Assembly: GCF_004343775.1 (NCBI RefSeq)
Contig: NZ_PTXL01000010.1
Location: 310,001-374,000, forward strand
From: Burkholderia sp. SRS-46
Lineage (GTDB): Bacteria; Pseudomonadota; Gammaproteobacteria; Burkholderiales; Burkholderiaceae
DNA length: 64,000 bases
Direction of reading: 5' to 3'
Positions 40,435-51,531 of the stretch are shown here, piece after piece. The notes below the pieces were generated by a model. That model was not told where the DNA came from, ran no database searches, and saw nothing but the letters and a program-made list of their open reading frames with translations. Both the position numbers and the translations under genes were made by a program. The stretch's first letter is position 1. Every line of letters begins with the position of its first letter.

Positions 40435-43400
40435 GCCACGTCGGTGATGCCGGGCTCCAGCATCATGCGGGCGCGCTGCATGTAGAGCTGTACCGACTGG
40501 ATGGCTTGCGCGATATAGGAAATATCGGCGCAGCCGCACATTTCGACGTCGATCAGCAGGTACGTGTAGAGGCTCTCCGCATCGGTGATCACCGGATATT
40601 TCTTGCCTAGGCTGAACACGGCATAGGGCAGCAGCGCATCGCGCCTGGCCTCGTTGACCGCGTTCTCGATCGGCCGATAGAAGGTTTCCCATTGCGGTCC
40701 GCCGTAGCGCGCCTTCAGCGAGCCGATCGTGGCGGTAGCGGCTTGGTTGTATGCCGTCCACGCGGAGTTATCGACTTGTGCCGGCAAGACGTTGAGCCGG
40801 GCCAGGGTCAGCGTGCCATGGATATCCAGGCCGAGACTCGAAGCGGTCTTGAAGCAGGCCGCCATCCCCGCCAGGCCCATGACCGTGTTGTAGCCCGATC
40901 CCGTGCCGAACAGGGTCGCGCGCAATTCGCAGATCTGGTCGACCGGCCAACCGGTCATCAGCGACAGGTCCTTGAACTTGGGATCGTTCGCGCAAGCGCC
41001 CTGGTCAGGCGCCGCAAGATAGGCGGGCAGGCGGCCGTCCTCGTCGTTGAAGTTCTGCCGCAACTGCCGATAGGTCCACAGCGCACGAATATTGGCGAGG
41101 CTGAGGGTGGTCAAGCTGGCAATGCCGAACGGCGCGGGATACTGGACGACGAAGCTGACGTCGCTGGCCGTAAAGGCCAGTTGCTTGAACAGCGTGACGA
41201 GGCGCGTCATCAACGCCATGAAATCCTGTAGCTTGACCGGCGGCGGGTTGCCATCCGGCGGCGTTAGGAAGGCCGCGACGTAGTTGTCCAGTCCGATCGC
41301 GGCGGCGACGGCCGGCCCCAGCGCGAGCATGATGCCTGTGTCCGACCCCAGCGCGACGCCCAATTGCTCGGACACGTGAAAGCGCTGGATGCCGCGGTTG
41401 GGATACTCGACCGTGGGCGCGCCGCCGAAGTTCAGCAGCACGTCCACGACATGGTTCAGCCGGTCCCGGGTGGCCACGAGAATCGCGCGCACCTCGGCGA
41501 TCATCGCCACGCGGTCGGGGAGGCCGGGGAACAGGAAGTCCAGATTCGCCGAGGGCGAGAAGCTTGCACTGAGCACGCCCTGCTGGTTCAGCACCTGATG
41601 AGCGATCAGGTCGTCATGAGCGCTTTGGGACTGGGTGGCGGAAATCAGCGGCGTGATGAAGGCGCCGCCGCCCAGCGGGTCGATGAAGGCGATCGCGGCA
41701 AAATCCACCGCCTTGTCGAGCACCGCGCCATGGATGGTCAGGAAGCCGGCCTCAGGGGCGCAGAGCTGGACGAAATAGGCTTGCGACTGTTCGGCGGTGA
41801 TGTCCTGATTGATGAAACCGTTGCCGAGAACCAGCCAGTTTTGCGCCGTCTGCCACAAGGCGGCCAGGAAGTTCGGCAGGTCGGCGAGGAGGAACGCGGG
41901 CGAGAAGTTTTTCGATACGCGGCCGGTCATGCCGTAGTCCAGCGCCTGGATGTCGAGATGTGAATTCTTCAACCATGCTGCCCACGCGGCCACGCCGATG
42001 GTGGTATCGAGGTCGCGGGTTGCGCCGATCCCCAGCAACTGCAGCAGGGTCAGGTATTCGGTGACGGTCAGCCCGGCCTGGCGCGCCAGCTTGGCATACG
42101 CGTACAGCAGCGACATGTTCGGCACGGTCAACGGTATGGCCGTGCTGCCGGCGGGCAAGGCTCTCGACGTGATCAGCCAGTTGAGCGCCGCCTGACCGAT
42201 GGCCGTCAAATCGTTGTCGACGACGTTGAGGCCCGAACGCAGGCGCGACCGGACACCCGCGATCTCCGGCGCCGCGCCCGCGTCGGCCGTCGGCTTCCAG
42301 TCGGCGACGACATCCTGGTAAAGGGGGTTGCCGGCATAAAGCGGGTGGTAGATCGGCAACGCGTCGGATGGCGTATCCGGGGTGGGGATCACCACCATCA
42401 CGGCATTGCTTTGCGCGTCGCTGAAGGCCGAGCCGACCGTCAGCGTCGTGTCGGTGGGCACGGTCGCGACCACCCGTATCTCGCCATTGACGCGCACGCG
42501 CATGCCGGCGGAGACCTGCGTGGTGAAGCGGGTGCCGGTGCCGGTTACCGTCGTGCTGCCGGCGGCGATCGTCACCGAGCCCTTGGCAGTGAAAGCCGGC
42601 ATCGATCCTGCCGACGTACCCAGGACCGACGGCGCGTTGAACAGCTGGTCGAACGGATCGAGCGGTCGCCTCGGGTCACCGACGCCGATCGTCTTCAGCG
42701 GCTGGAACAGCGCGCTGGCTTCCAGCAGCGTGCAGGACAGGCTGTCGGCCAATTGTCGCGTCCGGCCGATCCTGGAAATGGCCGCGGCGTCGATGTTGCG
42801 TTGGCCGACCGTCTCGATCATCCAGTCGAGATCGGCCGACGCAATGCCGCTGGCGTTGGCAACGCGAATGAAACGGTTCAGCCGGTCGAGCGCTGCCAGG
42901 TTCATATTGGCGATCCGCGACACCGGGTGGTTCGGATCGGATTGATCGACCGTGAGCTTGAGGCAAGTCTGCGCCGTCTGGCCCTGGTTGATGAACAATT
43001 GCGTCGCGATGCCGGCAGCCTTTTCGGCATCCGACAGATTCTGTGACAACAACTGGGACAGCGCCTCGTAGGGCACACCTGTGCGCTCGGAGAAGACCAA
43101 CGAGGTGCCGAGATCGGTCGGCGGGAAATCGAGGATCGCCGCGCCCGACACGGCCGTCGTCCACGCGTCGGCGACAGTCAGCTGCGTATCGCCGCCGATG
43201 GCGACGACGCGACTGCGCTGCGCGCCGAGCTGGATGTTGTCGCCGATCCGGATCTCGGTGGTGAATCGGGTGCCGCTACCGGTGACGGTGGTCGAGTTTT
43301 TCGCCGCGCTGGCCGTGCCGGTGGCGGTGAAGCCCAATAGCCTGCCGTCTGCAATGCCATAGTAGGGGCCGATATCCGCGGCGCTCGTGAGGACGGTGGT

Positions 43401-44372
43401 GACGATCTTCTGCGTCGTCGGGCTGAGGCCGATCGCCTCCCGGCCGATCGCTTCGGGCCCGGGCAGGTTCGAGGCAGGCGGCGTCTGGTCCCTGGCCGCG
43501 AACACGTCGTAGAGCTGCAGCAGCGTCCTACCCAACGCTGCGCTGTAGATCCGCGTCTGGGTCAACGGCAGGATGGTGGGAAGCACGAACGGATAGACCT
43601 GGGCGGTGAACGCGCGGAACACGTCCGGCCATTGGGTCGCGCCCGCGATATTGGCCTCCAGCGCCTCATTGACAATCTGAAGGTAGGGCACGAGCTGCCG
43701 GGTCATTTCCGGTGTCAGCGGAATGTTGCCGATATCGGGCCGGCGCTGCGCCAGGTGGCAGCCGTCGGGAATGCCGGGGTTGTAGGTCGCCGTATCGATG
43801 TACTGATAGACCACGCGCAGCAGGTCGACGAGGTAAGCGGCCGGACTGAATATCGATTGATCCGGATCGCAATTGCAGTAATCCAGCGACCCGAAAAAGT
43901 CCTGATAGCTGGGAATGGCGCCGACATAGTCGAGCATGTCGGCGCCGATCGTGTTCATGGCGCCGGCGCGAAAGGCCGCCGAGCCAACCGAATAACGCAG
44001 CGCGAAGGCGGCATTCTGTGCGCGGATCTTTGCCTGGACCGCGCTGCGGTGCAGGGTGCGGGCATCCTCCTCGGTCAGGCCCAGTTGCCGCGCGTGCTCG
44101 GCGATGAATTGCCGCTCGGAATTCCGAGCGATTTTGTGTGCCGAGGTCAGCCCCGCGGCGACCAACCGGTCGGCCAGCTTGCCGTCGTCAGTGATTCGCG
44201 AGAGTCGCTGATACGCTTTCAGCGTCTCTATCTCATGCGGTGCCAGCGTGTCCAGGCCCGGGGTCGCTTCCGCGCGATGCAGGAAGAAATCATGCGTGCC
44301 GAGATTGAAATCCGGATTGCGGCTTATAACTGCGGAAAATCTTCCATCGGCAATATCGTTTAGATAAACCAC
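40419..44372 (-). pseudogene. Tc-toxin A subunit (TcA), truncated at its 3' side
   Basis: 1317 residues of the N-terminal half of a TcA (TcdA/TccA-like) toxin. Near 174-186 is FSPAAYLVDLLR, typical of the Salmonella virulence-plasmid A-protein domain, and the last 60 residues (YTYLLIDVEMCGC, AIQSVQLYMQRARMMLEPG) match the TcA motif before the neuraminidase-like region. Full TcA is about 2500 residues, so receptor-binding, channel and TcB-binding parts are missing. The last codons and the TAA come from the transposon repeat. Two inserted beta modules at about 348-413 and 595-661 resemble each other and tail-fibre repeats. A split TccA-type gene is an alternative. Confidence 0.85.
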
Positions 44373-45114
44373 AATAAACCCCTGTATTGGCTAACAGGCT
44401 GTTGAAATGCCGCCCGCAGTTGTCATTCGGGTGAAAACGGCAAGCCCGGGTAGCCGATTCGCTTATGCGGATTGGCACGGAACTTCCGGTATGGGACTGC
44501 TACCATTCGCCAGCGAACGCGGCGACTCGCAAGCCGAAACGAGACGCTTGAAGATCAAGTCACATGCGATGTGGCGAGATATTTCCGTTCACTCGAACGA
44601 CGCCACCGTGTTCTGCGTATTGCCAATGCTGCCAATGCGGACGTATCTGAAGGCGAGCTGTTTTTAGGTAGATCGTGGTGCGCCGTCGATTGCAGAAACA
44701 GGCTTGTTCAGCCTGGTTGATTTGTCGAACGTACTGCCGGTGTTTGGTCCTTGCGGGATTCTAGGTGACGGCTTCTGGCACGATTTTTTCCTGAGTCCTT
44801 CGAATGCAATTGGCGAGACTTCGGAATTTTTCTGCTTTGCTTGTGCACCGAATGAACTTTAGCTGATTCATGAGAAACGCCATCTGTAAAAACTGACAGG
44901 TAAACGGCCAGACTGGTATTTTCTCTAGGCATTTTGATAGTATCGAAACGAATTATCTAATTGTACGATTTTTGCATCTTTAAATTTAATCCGGCATTCC
45001 TCGCTTATTCCCGCGTCGATCGAAGGAAAAATGACCTCGTGCTTGGATGAAAATTAGCGGCTCGCGAACGAGCACTAGCAATATAGGAGAGATTTTCGCC
45101 CGAATCGATTACAC
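44373..45114. other. Gene-free, AT-rich region upstream of the TcA gene
   Basis: 742 bases with no convincing gene. The last 250 bases are markedly AT-rich compared with the rest of the window. It should hold the TcA promoter on the minus strand. No insertion-sequence end was recognised. Confidence 0.5.
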
Positions 45115-45879
45115 ATGATTGCAGCAAGTGTCAGGGAAACGCTTTTCTCGAAAAAGCGCCGCGTGAAGGATGGTCGTGCAAGCCGCGTTCCGGCGACGGT
45201 GTTGTTGCGTGAGGTGCGGGAGGCCGGCTATGAAGGCGGCATCGGCCAGCTCAATGTGTTTGTGGTGCAACACAATGCCGTGGGGCCGGAGCCAGTCGTT
45301 CGCTTTGAGACGCCGCGGGATCGTCAGATGCAAGCCGATTTCACGACCATCCGGCGCGGACGGCCGCCATTATTGGCGCTGGTCGCGACGCTGGGCTATA
45401 ACTGCGCCACTTGCGTGCGCTTCACAAGCGACGAGGATCCCTCGACCTTGTGCGAGTGCCTGCCCGAGGCATTCAACTACCTCGGCGGCACGCCCGAGCA
45501 TGTGCTGTTCGACAACGCGAAGTCGGTCATTATCACGCGCGATGCCTATGGTGAAGGTCAGCATCGCTGGAACACCGAGATGCTGAAGCTGGCGGAGGCC
45601 TATGGCTTCACGCCAAGGGTATGCAAGCCATACCGGGCCCAGACCAAGGGCAAGGTCGAGCGCTTCAATCGCTACCTGAAGCAGAGCTTCGTGGTCCCGC
45701 TTGCCGCCACGCTCAAGCAATCCGCCCCGAAGCTGGACGTCGAAGTGGCCAACCGCCGTCGTATCGTGCCCACGGAGGGCTGTGCCAGGCGAGTCCATCT
45801 GCGTGTCCCTTCGGAGAAAACGAGTGTGCAAATCCCGTTTTACTCCAGTCGGACTTGCTGCCACTGCTCTCCCACATAG
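45115..45879 (+). pseudogene. istA: IS21-family transposase IstA remnant
   Basis: The middle of an IS21 IstA: VLLREVREAGYEGGIGQL, then RQMQADFTTIRRG, VLFDNAKSVIITRDAYGEG and YRAQTKGKVERFNRYLKQSF, so the DDE core (D, D, E) is visible. The N-terminal helix-turn-helix is missing, and the C-terminus loses the family pattern after LDVEVAN. There is no istB downstream. It is a decayed copy marking an old insertion between the toxin and polysaccharide regions. Confidence 0.85.
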
Positions 45880-46562
45880 CACCTAACGCTGGAAGCTGGC
45901 TGGAGATGCCCCGCTTTTCGTGCACACTTCTTTATCCGGGAAGAAATTTGGATGATGGTGTTCAATTTGAGTGATTATTTATTAAAGTGGGTTAGAATTG
46001 GGTGGTTTTTATTTGTTGGCAATGGCAGTGATTGGTGATTAATTGAGCTGTTATAAATATCAGGTATATAAATGATATTTTTGGGCTATGTTTAATGTAG
46101 TGCGTGGATTGTGATTTAAATATTCGTGGAATTTGCCCGGAATTTAGTGCCACATTCGACCAGTGGGTCGATGAGTTCCGAGTCGATTGCTTGCTTGGCC
46201 CGGGCAAACGAAGCGCCGCTATCGGTAATTTAGTCGCCACCATACGAACCCGATTTTTTGAAATTCTGGACTTCAAGCGGGCAAATGGAGCCGGACAGTC
46301 TAGTGATCGATCAACCAGCGTTTCCGCGCCACCTTGCCGATATCGTGGTGCATACCCACGTTGTCGAGCGCCATCGCGGTCGGGCGCACGAACGCGATGG
46401 AGTGGCAGTGTCGCGCGCGGAAAGGCGCGATGTCATGTGCAGCAGGTTTCACGGACCGAGCCGATCGCCACGACGGACCGTACGAGGATTCCGTGATTGA
46501 AATGCAAAGCCCGGGCGATCGGTTCGAAGCGAAGTTCAAACGAAGTCAAAGTGATATTGGCC
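45880..46562. other. AT-rich region before the polysaccharide cluster
   Basis: No convincing gene. 45950-46110 is one of the most AT-rich parts of the window. Frames at 46104-46496 and 46258-46500 exist but show no family, no good ribosome site and overlap each other. The cluster promoter probably lies here; AT-richness suits silencing by H-NS-like proteins. Confidence 0.5.
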
Positions 46563-47708
46563 GTGAAGATAATTCTTGTGGTCGGATCTCTTGGGGGCGG
46601 CGGAGCGGAGCGCGTGGCAGCGACGCTCGTCAACGCGTGGGCGGATCGCGGAGATGAGGTGACGCTCGTTTCGACGTTCTCGGGACGGGGCGATTGCTTC
46701 TACGAGATTTCGTCGCGGGTCCGGCTTGTGTATCTCGCCGATCTTGTCCGATCGACCGCGGCGGGCATGATCAACGCGGGGCGGCGTCTCATCGCGTTGA
46801 GGCAGTTGATCAAGGCGGTACGTGCGGACGTGCTGGTTTCGTTTCTTGCGCACGTCAATATCGCTGTGATCGCGGCGAGCCGCGGAACGGGCATTCCCGT
46901 CATCGCCTGCGAGCATACGAATCCGATCGCGGCGCCGCGTGGCCGACTTCAGCGACTCATGGTGCGCTGTCTCTATCCGCGCGCAGACGTATTGACCGTG
47001 TTGACCGACGGCGTCGTCGATCCGCTGCGCAAGGCGATCCCCGGCTTGCGAAATGTCGCCGTGATGCCAAATCCGATCGATGCCGCGGTTCTGAGCTATC
47101 AGAAGGCAGCCAGCGCCCCGGGCTCGCGCAAGCGGTTGCTGGCCGCAGGCCGGTTACACCCGATCAAGCAGTACGACGTGCTGATCGACGCGTTCGCTGC
47201 GCTGGCGCACGAGTTTCCGGACTGGGATCTACACATCTGGGGAGATGGTCCGACGAGGGATGCGCTGGCGCGTCAGGTTGGCGTATTGGAACTCGACGGT
47301 CGCGTGTTTTTGCCGGGAACGACGCGGGAGTTGTGGGCCGAAATGGCGCATGCGGACGTTTACGCAATGACGTCGCATTTCGAAGGGCTGCCGATGGCAA
47401 TGATGGAGGCGATGGCGATCGGCCTGCCCTGTGTCGCCTTTGACTGCCCGAGTGGGCCGCGTGAATTAACGCGGGACGGCCGCGACGGCATGCTGGTCGA
47501 CAGGCGCGATGTCGGCGGCCTCGTAGCGGCGTTCCGCGTGCTGTTCTCGAGCGAACACCTGAGAGGCGAATTGGGACGTAAGGCGGCGGCGTCGGTGCGC
47601 GAACGGTTCTCGACGGCGGTCATCCTTGCGCAGTGGGATCGGTTGTATGCGCGCGTGGGAGCGATTCGGGGGCGATATGAGAGTGGTTCACGTCATCACA
47701 TGCCTTGA
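46563..47708 (+). CDS. GT4-family glycosyltransferase
   Basis: A 381-residue GT-B glycosyltransferase: ILVVGSLGGGGAERVAATLV at the N-terminus (acceptor side), LLAAGRLHPIKQYDVLIDAF in the second domain, and SHFEGLPMAMMEAMAIGLPCVAFD, where the EX7E motif that binds the nucleotide-sugar diphosphate lies. Cytoplasmic, acting on the lipid-linked repeat unit. The GTG at 46563 gives the family start; 46551 (GTG) and an upstream TTG are alternatives, all with weak ribosome sites. It overlaps the next gene by 32 bases. Confidence 0.9.
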   Translation: MKIILVVGSLGGGGAERVAATLVNAWADRGDEVTLVSTFSGRGDCFYEISSRVRLVYLADLVRSTAAGMINAGRRLIALRQLIKAVRADVLVSFLAHVNIAVIAASRGTGIPVIACEHTNPIAAPRGRLQRLMVRCLYPRADVLTVLTDGVVDPLRKAIPGLRNVAVMPNPIDAAVLSYQKAASAPGSRKRLLAAGRLHPIKQYDVLIDAFAALAHEFPDWDLHIWGDGPTRDALARQVGVLELDGRVFLPGTTRELWAEMAHADVYAMTSHFEGLPMAMMEAMAIGLPCVAFDCPSGPRELTRDGRDGMLVDRRDVGGLVAAFRVLFSSEHLRGELGRKAAASVRERFSTAVILAQWDRLYARVGAIRGRYESGSRHHMP

Positions 47709-48843
47709 ACAAGGCGGCGCCGAAGGCGTGTTGTTCCGTCTGGCGACGTTTCCGTCGTCGCAATCGACCGCCCATATCGTCGTCTCGCTGCAGGGGCTCG
47801 GGTTCTACGGTCCCAGGCTGCTGGAGAAGGGGATCGCCGTGATACCGCTCGGCATGCCGAAAGGGCGCGTCACGCTATCCGGACTGCACCGGCTGTATGG
47901 CGTGCTGCGCAACGCGCAGCCTGACGTCGTCCAGACGTGGATGTACCACTCAGATCTGATCGGCGGGCTGGTCGCGCGTTTTGCGGGCATCCGCAACCTT
48001 TCCTGGGGCGTCCGCCATGCGAACCTCGACCGGGACAAGAATTCCACGATGACGCTGCGCGTCGCGAGACTGTGCGCGCGCCTCTCGCACCTGTTGCCGC
48101 GCGCCATCGTCAGTTGCTCGGAAGAGGCGACCGCGACGCACAAGGCATTCGGTTACGACGTGGCGAAGTTCGTGAACATCCCGAACGGCTATGACCTCAA
48201 TCGCTTCCGTGTCGACGCCGGCGCACGCGACGCGACTCGCCGGTCGTGGCACGTCGGCCAGGACGAACTGCTGATCGGATGCGTCGCGCGCTGGGATATC
48301 CAGAAAGATCATTCGAACTTGCTTCGGGCGCTTGGCATGCTCGCGCAGCGCGGCTTCCTCGGCCGATGCGTACTGGTGGGCCGAAACATGGACGAGCACA
48401 ACGCCGACCTGATGTCGCTGATTCACGAATTCGGCGTCGAAAGGCAGGTGATGCTCGTCGGCCCGCGCGACGACATTCCGGCGATCCTCAACGCTGTGGA
48501 TCTGCTCGTCCTGTCGAGTTCGGGCGAGGCGTTTCCCAACGTGCTTGCCGAAGCGATGGCGTGCGGGACGTCCGTCGTAACGACAGATGTCGGCGACGCA
48601 CGCATGATCGTCGGCGACGCGGGCTGGGTGGTGCGCCCGGGGGATCCGACAGATCTTGCGAACGGCTTGTGGGATGCGCTCGAGCGGCTGCGGACGACGG
48701 ACCGGATCGTGATTGCGGCGCGATGCCGGACGCGCATCGAGCAGCATTTCTCGCTTTCGAAGATGGTGGATGCATTCGAGCACGTATGGGCCGATGGTTG
48801 CACGGTTCAGGATGCCGCAGTCCATGCATTGAAGATCGGGTGA
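47677..48843 (+). CDS. GT4-family glycosyltransferase
   Basis: A 388-residue GT-B enzyme: MRVVHVITCLEQGGAEGVLFRLA at the N-terminus, GCVARWDIQKDHSNLLRAL in the middle and SSGEAFPNVLAEAMACGTSVVTTDVGD, with the EX7E pair. It should add one sugar of the repeat unit. The start at 47677 lies within the end of the previous gene; translation is likely coupled. Sugar specificity cannot be read from the sequence. Confidence 0.9.
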   Translation: MRVVHVITCLEQGGAEGVLFRLATFPSSQSTAHIVVSLQGLGFYGPRLLEKGIAVIPLGMPKGRVTLSGLHRLYGVLRNAQPDVVQTWMYHSDLIGGLVARFAGIRNLSWGVRHANLDRDKNSTMTLRVARLCARLSHLLPRAIVSCSEEATATHKAFGYDVAKFVNIPNGYDLNRFRVDAGARDATRRSWHVGQDELLIGCVARWDIQKDHSNLLRALGMLAQRGFLGRCVLVGRNMDEHNADLMSLIHEFGVERQVMLVGPRDDIPAILNAVDLLVLSSSGEAFPNVLAEAMACGTSVVTTDVGDARMIVGDAGWVVRPGDPTDLANGLWDALERLRTTDRIVIAARCRTRIEQHFSLSKMVDAFEHVWADGCTVQDAAVHALKIG

Positions 48844-48934
48844 GAGCCGACGGCCGTCCGGATCAGGGGCAACTCCCAACTCCCCTGAGCAGATTGAACG
48901 ACAGGGATGTCGTCACATCGGAAATATCGAGAGC

Positions 48935-50131
48935 ATGAGCACAACGCGACGCCGGAACGTGACGAACACGATGCGTTCGCTGATTGCGCTCGCAGGCGCC
49001 GCTCTGTGCTGCGTGTCCACCGATGCAACGGCGGGCGACGCGCCGCAGCCGCGCAGGTTTCTCACGTTCTCCAGCCGCCTTTCCGATGCGTGGATCATGA
49101 AACACGGGAGCGAGTACGTATTCGTCTGGGGCGAAAGCGACGGGAGCAAACGCGATCCGGTCCGCGCGGACGTGTGGAGGCAGTACGCGCCGAACACCGA
49201 GCTCAGTACCTATTTCCCGTATGGCCGCGATCCGGCCCGCGCCGATCCCGCGAGCTGGCAGAAGTCGCATCCGGACTGGATCGCGTACCGCTGTGACGGC
49301 GAGACGATGGCCAAGCTCTTCGACAAGCCCATCGTGCCACTCGACATTTCGAATCCGCAGGTGGTGGCCTGGCAGGTCGGCAACTTCGTCAACGGCCAGT
49401 ACCGCGATATTGCGCTCGACAATTTCTCGACCTCGAACGTCGAGCGTGAATGCGGCGTGAAGCGCAACGGCCGCTTTGTTCGCCGGTACACGGAAGATCG
49501 CGCTGGCACCGAAAGATTCGCGGAAGCCAAGGTCGCATGGCTCGAACGCGTGACGGCGCAATTGCATGAGGCGGGAAAGACGGTGACGGTCAATTACCAG
49601 ATCGATCGGCCGGTCGACTCGCCGCTGGTTCGCCGCATCACGAAGGCCGTCGACTCAGTGCTCACGGAGGAAATGTTTCCGCCGCGCCACAAGGGCCGCT
49701 TCAAGGCGATTCTTGACTACGCCGATCGATTGAAGCGGGAGGACAAGGGCTTCTACGCGATCTATGAGATCGAGGTGCCGTCCGCAGACACCGTGCAGTC
49801 GGTCATGGCGGCCTATCTGATCTACGCGTGGTCGAGGAGCGCTGTGTCCATTTACGGCGTGCAGGACTACGGCAGCGAGCCGAAGTATGGCGGCTTCGAT
49901 CGGTCGGTCGGCACGCCGTGCGAGGAATACCGCAACAGCGGCGGCATCTATTCGCGGCGCTATGCGGGAGGCGTGACCGTGTTCGCCGATCCCATGTCGC
50001 CGGTCGCGGCCGTTTATCGCGTACCGCCGGGCTTCAGCGATGTGTCGGGCAGGCCGGCGCCGTCGGCGCTCGAGCTGGAGCCGGGCGAAGGCCGGGTCCT
50101 TTATCGCACGGGCGTCATGACGTGTTCGTGA
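48935..50131 (+). CDS. Putative secreted glycoside hydrolase
   Basis: A 398-residue protein with a signal peptide (a hydrophobic stretch RSLIALAGAALCCVS, cleavage around residue 34). The mature part resembles a TIM-barrel hydrolase of the 'hypothetical glycosyl hydrolase' group: HPDWIAYRCDGE, then DIALDNFSTSNVERECG with acidic residues where a catalytic nucleophile is expected, and VNYQIDRP, EEMFPP. Periplasmic hydrolases in polysaccharide clusters trim or release polymer. The family call is tentative, the location is not. A later ATG at 48971 is an alternative start. Confidence 0.68.
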   Translation: MSTTRRRNVTNTMRSLIALAGAALCCVSTDATAGDAPQPRRFLTFSSRLSDAWIMKHGSEYVFVWGESDGSKRDPVRADVWRQYAPNTELSTYFPYGRDPARADPASWQKSHPDWIAYRCDGETMAKLFDKPIVPLDISNPQVVAWQVGNFVNGQYRDIALDNFSTSNVERECGVKRNGRFVRRYTEDRAGTERFAEAKVAWLERVTAQLHEAGKTVTVNYQIDRPVDSPLVRRITKAVDSVLTEEMFPPRHKGRFKAILDYADRLKREDKGFYAIYEIEVPSADTVQSVMAAYLIYAWSRSAVSIYGVQDYGSEPKYGGFDRSVGTPCEEYRNSGGIYSRRYAGGVTVFADPMSPVAAVYRVPPGFSDVSGRPAPSALELEPGEGRVLYRTGVMTCS

Positions 50132-50226
50132 ACGAGGGGCGTGCTGATCGGCGGCAGGGGAGCGGGTGCGGACGTGCGTGGGTGAAGGGCGCCCGTGATG
50201 CGAGGCGACGGAGACGGGGTGACGAA

Positions 50227-51360
50227 ATGTTGAACTTTGTAGTGGCGATGCTGGCGTCCTTGCTGGTCACCGTGCTGATCATCCGGTATCACGGTGTCAA
50301 CCAGCAGTTTGCGGGCGTGGATTTCGACATGCAGGGTGTACAGAAATTTCACGCGCGCCCGGTGCCGCGCATCGGCGGCGTCGGGATCCTGCTCGGCGTC
50401 ATCGTGTCGAACGCCGTGTTGTGGGGGCGCTATCCGGCAATCGCGCGGGACCTGCTTTACGTGTGCCTGTGCGGTGCGCCCGCATTCCTTTCGGGCTTCG
50501 CCGAGGACGTGACGAAGCGCGTGTCGGCGCGTGCACGGCTGTTCTGCACGATGTTTGCCGCCGGGCTCGGCTACGGATTGCTCGATATCGCCGTCACGCG
50601 CATCAGCGTGCCGCCGATCGACTTCTTGCTCGGCTACCCGATCGTCGCGGGCCTGATCACGGTCGTGGCGGTGGCCGGGCTCGCGAACGCCGTGAACATC
50701 ATCGACGGATTCAACGGGCTCGCGTCGATGGTGTCGATCATGATGTTCGCGTCGCTCGCGTATACCGCGTTCGAGGTCCACGACGAAGTCGTGATGACCG
50801 CGTCGCTGATGATGATGGGCGCCGTGCTCGGATTCTTCGTCTGGAATTTTCCGGCCGGGCTCATCTTCCTGGGCGACAGCGGCGCCTATTTCCTCGGCTT
50901 CATGCTGGCCGAACTGTCGATCGTCCTGGTCCAGCGCAATCCACAGGTTTCGGCCTGGTATCCGATCCTGCTGTTCATGTACCCGATCTTCGAGACGTGC
51001 TTCTCGATCTACCGCAAGAAGCTGCTGCGCGGCATGTCACCGGGCATGCCGGACGGCGTGCACCTTCACATGCTCGTCTACAAGCGAATCATGCGCTGGG
51101 TGGTCGGAACGAAACAGGCACGCGAACTGACGCAGCGGAACTCGTTTACGTCGCCGTACCTGTGGCTGCTTTGCCTGCTGGCCGTCGGGCCCGCGACGCT
51201 GTTCTGGCGAAATACGATCGTGTTGTTCGCTTTCGTTGTCATGTTTGCGATCACGTATGTGTGGATCTACACACGCATCGTGCGTTTCAAGGTGCCGAGA
51301 TGGATCGTCGTGAGAGTCGGACGATCCGAAGAACCACGGACGAATGTTTCGGCTACCTGA
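50227..51360 (+). CDS. Polyprenyl-phosphate sugar-1-phosphate transferase (WecA/MraY type)
   Basis: A 377-residue membrane protein with about ten membrane helices. It has the marks of the PNPT family: HARPVPRIGGVGIL (HxRPxPRxGG, near 39), the NIIDGFNGLAS motif (near 157), and FLGDSGAYFLGF (near 218) where catalytic Asp residues lie, then a cytoplasmic loop ending GVHLHML. It starts the repeat unit on undecaprenyl phosphate at the inner membrane. An extended C-terminus (about 40 residues) is basic. The ATG at 50227 has only a modest ribosome site. Confidence 0.92.
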   Translation: MLNFVVAMLASLLVTVLIIRYHGVNQQFAGVDFDMQGVQKFHARPVPRIGGVGILLGVIVSNAVLWGRYPAIARDLLYVCLCGAPAFLSGFAEDVTKRVSARARLFCTMFAAGLGYGLLDIAVTRISVPPIDFLLGYPIVAGLITVVAVAGLANAVNIIDGFNGLASMVSIMMFASLAYTAFEVHDEVVMTASLMMMGAVLGFFVWNFPAGLIFLGDSGAYFLGFMLAELSIVLVQRNPQVSAWYPILLFMYPIFETCFSIYRKKLLRGMSPGMPDGVHLHMLVYKRIMRWVVGTKQARELTQRNSFTSPYLWLLCLLAVGPATLFWRNTIVLFAFVVMFAITYVWIYTRIVRFKVPRWIVVRVGRSEEPRTNVSAT

Positions 51361-51531
51361 TTGATATTCAGGAAATGAGTATCTGCGCAACAGGCATGAA
51401 GGATGACATGTCGAATTTCGTGGCGCAATGAACCGGTTGTCGTGATATGGCGGTCTTGCCGGGATGGATGGTTGTAAGTCGGATTGCCCGGCAAAAAAGA
51501 TAAACCACTATTTCTATCTGTCACCTGGCCT

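Noticed and set aside
40419..44372. A naturally split TccA-type toxin gene
   Set aside because: Possible, but the final codons and stop lie in the transposon repeat and no TccB-like gene follows, so truncation is the simpler explanation.
46104..46500. Two overlapping plus-strand frames before the polysaccharide cluster
   Set aside because: No good start signals or family resemblance; the first part is AT-rich leader DNA.
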